Shown: piece by piece, positions 4,049-6,308 of the stretch
How the letters are laid out: every line of letters starts with the position of its first letter
How positions within the stretch are numbered: the first letter of the stretch is position 1
DNA from: an uncultured Solirubrobacterales bacterium
GTDB taxonomy: Bacteria > Actinomycetota > Thermoleophilia > Solirubrobacterales > Solirubrobacteraceae
Assembly: GCA_903953065.1 (NCBI GenBank)
Contig: CAJBIG010000062.1
Span: 1-6,308, forward strand
Length of the DNA: 6,308 bases
Reading direction: 5' to 3'
Made by a program: the position numbers and the translations under genes
The notes under the pieces: generated by a model
Database searches by the model: none
What the model was told of the DNA's origin: nothing
The model's input: the letters and a program-made list of their open reading frames with translations, nothing else

Positions 4049-6308
4049 ATGTTGGACGCAGGCCGCGCCGACGGCCGCTTGGTTCGCGAAGCCTTCGAAG
4101 GTTCGCGCGCGGCAAGGACCGCGCCGATCCCGACCGATCTGCATCCAAAGCTGCTTGCCGGGCTTGAAACCGCCGGGATCAAGCAGCTCTACAGTCACCA
4201 GCTCGAGGCGCTGGAAGCAGCTTGGCAAGGGACGACGATTGTCACGACGGGAACGGCATCGGGCAAGTCGCTCTGCTTCCAGTTGCCAACGCTTGAGGTG
4301 CTCTGTGGCGACGCGCACGCACGCGCGCTTTACCTCTACCCGACGAAGGCTTTGGCGCAGGATCAGGCCCGCTCGATCGCCCGCTTCGGCCTGACCGACG
4401 AGGTTCGACCGGCGATCTATGACGGCGACACCGCGCGCGAGCAGCGCTCGGCGATCCGCAAGCGCTCGAACCTGATCCTCACCAACCCCGACATGCTCCA
4501 CGTGGGAATTCTTCCCAACCATCAGGCCTGGGGCGACTTCTTCGCCAACCTCGCCGTTGTCGTCATCGACGAAGCGCACGTCTACCGCGGCGTCTTCGGC
4601 TCGCACGTAGCCAACGTGCTGCGGCGCCTGCGCCGGATCGCGCGAGCCTATGGAACCGAGCCTCGCTTCCTGCTGGCAAGCGCGACGATCGCCAACCCGG
4701 TTGAGCTGGCCGAACGACTGACCGGGCTGGCACCGGTTGCGCTAGTCGACGACGACGGCGCCCCCGGCGCTCAGCGCCAGATAGCGATGTGGAATCCGCC
4801 GATCGAGGACGAGGTTCTGCAGACGAGGCGCAGCGCTTTGAGCGAAGCGGCGTCGATGGTCGCGGGGCTCGTCCGCGCCGACGCGCGGACGATCTGCTTC
4901 ATCAAGTCGCGCAAGGGCGCTGAGCTGGTCGCGAAGATGGCGGCCGACGAGCTGCGACGGCGTGGCGACGGAGCGATGGCCGACCGCGTCGCCGCCTACC
5001 GCGCGGGCTACACGCCCCAGCAGCGCCGCGAACTGGAGCAGAAGCTGGTCAGCGGCGAACTGCTGGCGGTCGTCACGACCGACGCGCTGGAGCTGGGGAT
5101 CGACATCGGCCAGCTCGACGCTGCGCTCTGCATAACGTTCCCTGGGACGGTCGCTTCGCTGCGCCAGATGTGGGGCCGGGCCGGGCGCCGCGGCCGCGGG
5201 CTAGCTGTTTACGTCGCTGGCGACGACGCGCTCGACCAGTTCTTCTGCCGCCACCCCGAGGAGTTCCTTGATCGGCCGGTTGAGTCGGCGATTCTCGAAT
5301 TCGAGAACGAGCAGATCCACTCAAGCCACCTCACTTGCGCCGCCCACGAAGGGCCGATAAATCCCGATGATGATGCGGAGATCCTCGGCCCGCGCCTGCG
5401 CGCCCACTGCGAGGCGCTGGTCGCCAGCGGCGTAATGATCGAACGCCGCGGCAGCTTTACGCTGCGAGCGCCGGAGGATTTCCCGGCGGCGCGCGTTTCG
5501 CTCCGCTCGGCCTCGCCCGATTCAATCAGCGTGATCGATGTGAAACAGGGCGAGCTGATCGGCACCGTTGAAGCGGCGCGCGCCTGCTCGACGATTCACG
5601 ACGGCGCCGTGTACCTCCACATGGGCCGCTCCTATTCCGTCAGTGCGCTCGATCTGGAGCGGCGCGAGGCGCTCGTCGAGCCGTTCACCGGCGACTGGTT
5701 CACGCAGCCCAAGAAGGAGACCGAGACGGTTATCGAAGCCCTCCTCGACCGGCGCGAAACGCTCGGCGTGCAGCTCAGCTTCGGCCGAGTAATCGTCAGC
5801 GATCAGGTGCTCGCCTACCAGCGCAAGCGGCTTCCTAGCAACGAGGTGATCGACCTGAATGGGCTGGCTTTGCCGAAGACGCAGTTCGCAACTCAGGCGC
5901 TTTGGTTTGAGACAGGCGAGCTCAGCGAGCAGCTTCCGCTTGACGTTCTGCTCGGCGCGCTGCACGCCACCGAGCACGCGCAGATCGCCGTGCTGCCGCT
6001 GCTGGCGATGTGTGACCGCTGGGATATCGGCGGTCTCTCGACCAACGCCCACGTGCAGACCGGCGGCCCGACGATCTTCATCTACGACGGCCACCCCGGC
6101 GGCGTTGGTATTACGCGCCAAGGCTTCCTGAACTTCGAGCAGCTCGTCGGCGATGCGCAGCGACTGATCGCCGAGTGCCCGTGCAGCGAGGGGTGCCCCT
6201 CTTGCGTGCAGTCGCCCAAGTGCGGCAACCTCAACGAACCGCTGCACAAGGCCGGATCCATCGCTCTGCTGGAGGCTCTGCTCAAGGGAGTCGTGGACCC
6301 GGCCTCGG
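4049..6308 (+). CDS. DEAH-box helicase with C-terminal DUF1998/MZB zinc domain, MrfA/YprA-like (3' end outside window)
   Basis: Superfamily 2 helicase, predicted to translocate on DNA during repair. The best-studied relative, Bacillus MrfA (YprA), acts in excision repair of mitomycin damage. From ATG 4049: YSHQ (Q-motif region), motif I TASGKS (K73), Ia YPTKALAQDQ, Ib TNPDMLH, II DEAH (174-177), III SAT (211-213), IV CFIKSRKGAEL, V TTDALELGIDIG (343-354) and VI QMWGRAGRRGRG (Q373, R377, R380). HLTCAAHEGP follows, then a central beta-rich region. The C-terminal domain has HATEHA (H639, E642, H643), CDRWDIGG, IYDGHPGGVG and five cysteines (710, 712, 716, 719, 725) in a CxC-x3-C-x2-C-x5-CGN pattern, most likely zinc ligands. 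The frame is open to the window end at 753 codons. Relatives end shortly after the CGN...EPL segment, so little is missing. GTG 4013 is an alternative start that would add 12 residues. Confidence 0.95.
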   Translation, partial: MLDAGRADGRLVREAFEGSRAARTAPIPTDLHPKLLAGLETAGIKQLYSHQLEALEAAWQGTTIVTTGTASGKSLCFQLPTLEVLCGDAHARALYLYPTKALAQDQARSIARFGLTDEVRPAIYDGDTAREQRSAIRKRSNLILTNPDMLHVGILPNHQAWGDFFANLAVVVIDEAHVYRGVFGSHVANVLRRLRRIARAYGTEPRFLLASATIANPVELAERLTGLAPVALVDDDGAPGAQRQIAMWNPPIEDEVLQTRRSALSEAASMVAGLVRADARTICFIKSRKGAELVAKMAADELRRRGDGAMADRVAAYRAGYTPQQRRELEQKLVSGELLAVVTTDALELGIDIGQLDAALCITFPGTVASLRQMWGRAGRRGRGLAVYVAGDDALDQFFCRHPEEFLDRPVESAILEFENEQIHSSHLTCAAHEGPINPDDDAEILGPRLRAHCEALVASGVMIERRGSFTLRAPEDFPAARVSLRSASPDSISVIDVKQGELIGTVEAARACSTIHDGAVYLHMGRSYSVSALDLERREALVEPFTGDWFTQPKKETETVIEALLDRRETLGVQLSFGRVIVSDQVLAYQRKRLPSNEVIDLNGLALPKTQFATQALWFETGELSEQLPLDVLLGALHATEHAQIAVLPLLAMCDRWDIGGLSTNAHVQTGGPTIFIYDGHPGGVGITRQGFLNFEQLVGDAQRLIAECPCSEGCPSCVQSPKCGNLNEPLHKAGSIALLEALLKGVVDPAS

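Noticed and set aside
3994..4182. 63-residue N-terminal extension of the HAD protein
   Set aside because: Low-complexity sequence overlapping the helicase coding region. HAD motif I is normally near the N terminus, as it is with ATG 3993.
3956..4606. 216-codon minus-strand open frame over the helicase N terminus and HAD start
   Set aside because: It is antisense to helicase motifs I-II, crosses the divergent gap, has no domain and overlaps the HAD coding sequence in another frame.
5522..6247. 241-codon minus-strand open frame opposite the helicase C-terminal domain
   Set aside because: It lies wholly within a well-supported gene, has no recognisable motif and shows the Ala/Arg/Leu-rich composition usual for shadow frames in high-GC DNA.

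Overview
The window looks like chromosomal DNA from a high-GC bacterium. Strong third-position G/C, GTG/TTG starts, an LAAGC-type lipobox and tightly packed genes suggest an actinobacterium. The style of the HAD phosphatase and the helicase makes Thermoleophilia/Solirubrobacterales my best guess, but that is inference from memory of similar proteins, not a search. Nothing suggests a mobile element, phage, CRISPR array or RNA gene.

Layout: (1) bases 1-105 are the 3' end of a metallophosphoesterase gene that begins outside the window. (2) 96-1031 is a complete paralogue of it, an exported lipoprotein with purple-acid-phosphatase-like metal motifs. (3) 1041-2030 is a compact glycerate 2-kinase. 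(4) 2051-3142 is NAD(P)-dependent glycerol-3-phosphate dehydrogenase (gpsA) with an extra arginine-rich tail. These four are all on + with gaps of 20 bases or less, so they are probably one transcription unit. (5) 3166-3993 on - is a HAD-IIB phosphatase that converges on gpsA across 23 bases. (6) 4049-6308 on + is a DEAH-box helicase of the MrfA/YprA (DUF1998) family. It diverges from the HAD gene across about 55 bases and runs off the right edge just after its cysteine cluster. No gene-free stretch exceeds about 55 bases.

The phosphoesterases, glycerate kinase, GpsA and HAD phosphatase share a theme of small phosphorylated three-carbon compounds and phosphate release. The sequence does not show that they form one pathway. 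The helicase belongs to a DNA-repair family and is probably an independent unit. I see no convincing evidence of a new multi-gene system. The points most worth checking are the tandem phosphoesterase paralogues, the Arg/Trp tail on GpsA, the shortened glycerate kinase, and what follows the helicase.
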